Position numbers and translations under genes: made by a program
Shown here: positions 57,027-58,048 of the stretch, in pieces
Layout: each line of letters begins with the position of its first letter
How positions within the stretch are numbered: position 1 is the first letter of the stretch
IMG/VR virus record: IMGVR_UViG_3300030012_003463
Span: 1-58,048 of that record
Reading direction: 5' to 3' (one strand)
Origin: a virus
DNA length: 58,048 nt
Notes under the pieces: model-generated
Seen by the model: the letters and a program-made list of their open reading frames with translations, nothing else
Database searches by the model: none
What the model was told of the DNA's origin: nothing

Positions 57027-57298
57027 TATCCGAAGATGCAAGTCAGTGAAGTTACATTAGTTAATGTGGCGTGAATATTGTTTTGAAATCTCAAACCAGT
57101 ATCACCAATGTAAGTTTCAATTACTGCTGTAGCTGAGCCTGGAGTATCAAGATCTAGCAAAGTTGCTCCAGTGCTAGAGTCTTTTAGAACAATACTTCCT
57201 GCAGATCCTGCACAAACAGCGTGTATAGCTATTAGTCTTGCGGGACCAGTAGAAACATTTCCCGTAGCAGTTACTTTAGCCGATCTATAATTAATCAT
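57026..57298 (-). CDS. Small virion beta protein
   Basis: 90 residues, MINYRSAKVTATGNVSTGPA, RLIAIHAVCAGSAGSIVLKD, then beta strands. AAGGAG lies 6-7 bases upstream. Looks like a small virion protein with beta fold; no motif. Confidence 0.5.
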   Translation of the reverse strand: MINYRSAKVTATGNVSTGPARLIAIHAVCAGSAGSIVLKDSSTGATLLDLDTPGSATAVIETYIGDTGLRFQNNIHATLTNVTSLTCIFG

Positions 57299-57308
57299 AA
57301 CTTACTCC

Positions 57309-58048
57309 TTACGCAGGTCCGTCAGAGTATGTTACATCTCTATCTTGAGCACCCATCATGTAATCTAAAGTTGTTATCTTCTGACCTGTGGCATCACCTG
57401 ATACACTCATCGCCATCATTTTCATGTTAGCTGTTGGAATGTTTGTTGTGCTTGTTCCTGCATATTTTCTGTTGATGTAAAAATCAACCTTATTATTACC
57501 ATCACTGTTAGCTTTTGTTGCAACAAAACCTAAAGTTACGTAAGTATCGTTTGTTAAAGTTGATAAAGTTGTGTCTAAAGTTACAGTGGTTGCTGTATCA
57601 GAAGCCTCTGTTACACCAGCAATAACAGCACTACCATCAGTTAATAAGAAACCAATGATGTTTGATGATGCTAAAGCATTTTCAGGATTGGTTGTAAAAG
57701 TTTCTGTTAATCCAACGAGAACATCCATCTGATCAACATCAGACATTTTAATTCTTGTTTCATAATACAACTTATTACCTGCTGTTGAAGGAAGAGAAAA
57801 ATACTCTTGCTTTCCTTGAATTGAAGCACCGTCATTATCTGTTGTGTTCGCTGAAGTTAAGTTGAGCTCACCAGATCTAGCATCTGCAACGATAGCTGCG
57901 GCTGCTCCTGAATCTTTAACGATTGTCCATCTTAGTGTCTCGTCAATTGCTCCATGATCGTAATCATCGAACTGAATGAATTGATCATTCCATCTGGCAA
58001 TATTTAAATTTTCTAGTGCAGCTCTTTGCGCTGAAAATAATATTGGCC
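57309..58048 (-). CDS. Virion structural protein, lectin/jelly-roll-like (N-terminus cut by window edge)
   Basis: The open frame reaches the right edge: about 246 residues, from PILFSAQRAALENLNIARWN at the edge, then DQFIQFDDYDHGAIDETLRW, IVKDSGAAAAIVADARSGEL, YYETRIKMSDVDQMDVLVGL to the end TTLDYMMGAQDRDVTYSDGP. It resembles concanavalin-like virion proteins of marine phages that decorate capsids. A TTG at 57768-57770 is internal and unlikely as start. Confidence 0.6.
   Translation of the reverse strand, partial: PILFSAQRAALENLNIARWNDQFIQFDDYDHGAIDETLRWTIVKDSGAAAAIVADARSGELNLTSANTTDNDGASIQGKQEYFSLPSTAGNKLYYETRIKMSDVDQMDVLVGLTETFTTNPENALASSNIIGFLLTDGSAVIAGVTEASDTATTVTLDTTLSTLTNDTYVTLGFVATKANSDGNNKVDFYINRKYAGTSTTNIPTANMKMMAMSVSGDATGQKITTLDYMMGAQDRDVTYSDGPA

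Noticed and set aside
1-58048. Circular closure of the window by joining both ends
   Set aside because: Joining gives an open frame across the junction, but it would fuse a capsid N-terminus to a lectin-like protein and drop the capsid C-terminus. More likely part of the genome is missing.

Overview
The window is almost all of a tailed-phage genome, AT-rich and densely packed. No bacterial housekeeping gene, rRNA or normal tRNA is visible. The protein set (P22-like portal, two terminase subunits, gp4/SU10-type adaptors, a gp10-like tail protein, large internal virion proteins, no tail tube or sheath genes) points to a short-tailed (podovirus-like) phage. The many 2OG-Fe(II) oxygenases, the phage GroES, the GTA-type holin and the small basic virion-associated proteins resemble uncultivated marine phages; a marine alphaproteobacterial host is a guess. 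Both ends cut a gene: the major capsid protein loses its C-terminal half on the left, and a virion protein loses its N-terminus on the right.

Layout. 1-11476 (minus): capsid protein, putative decoration and scaffold proteins, GroES, holin, small genes, portal, a 749-aa protein, TerS, TerL and a VRR-NUC-like nuclease. 11477-12573: a repeat-rich non-coding region ending in a promoter, a structured leader and a hammerhead ribozyme. 12574-16893 (plus): thirteen small, mostly unrecognised genes in ten cassettes. 16894-17504: a second non-coding region with a tRNA-like structured RNA, a 9-codon ORF and an intrinsic terminator. 17505-18062 (plus): four small genes. 18073-21598 (minus): nuclease, methyltransferase, SNF2-type helicase and small genes. 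21631-29990 (plus): replication module (SSB-like protein, AEP primase, UvrD-like helicase, family A DNA polymerase). 29985-58048 (minus): M15 endolysin, internal virion proteins, a sulfotransferase/glycosyltransferase/2OG-oxygenase cluster, tail proteins, adaptors, small basic proteins and envelope-directed proteins.

The most unusual system is the cassette array. A type I hammerhead with every core nucleotide in place lies just upstream of the first cassette and would cut GUGUC|U 24 nt before its start codon. The same site, GUGUC-U followed by a hairpin that shows the Shine-Dalgarno GGAG in its loop, recurs before nine more cassettes without any catalytic core of its own. Each site can pair with both arms of the single ribozyme (GCUAUA and CUCC on one side, ACAC on the other). 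The loop hairpin exists in two covarying versions (AUGGC/GCCAU and GUAGC/GCUAC), and both still pair with the ribozyme arm through G-U wobbles. A different strong hairpin sits just before each site at the end of the preceding gene. I infer that one ribozyme may cut a polycistronic RNA at many sites, long-range in cis or in trans, giving short mRNAs with a 3' hairpin, a 5' hairpin and an exposed ribosome-binding site. The ribozyme and repeats are read directly; multi-site cleavage is a hypothesis.
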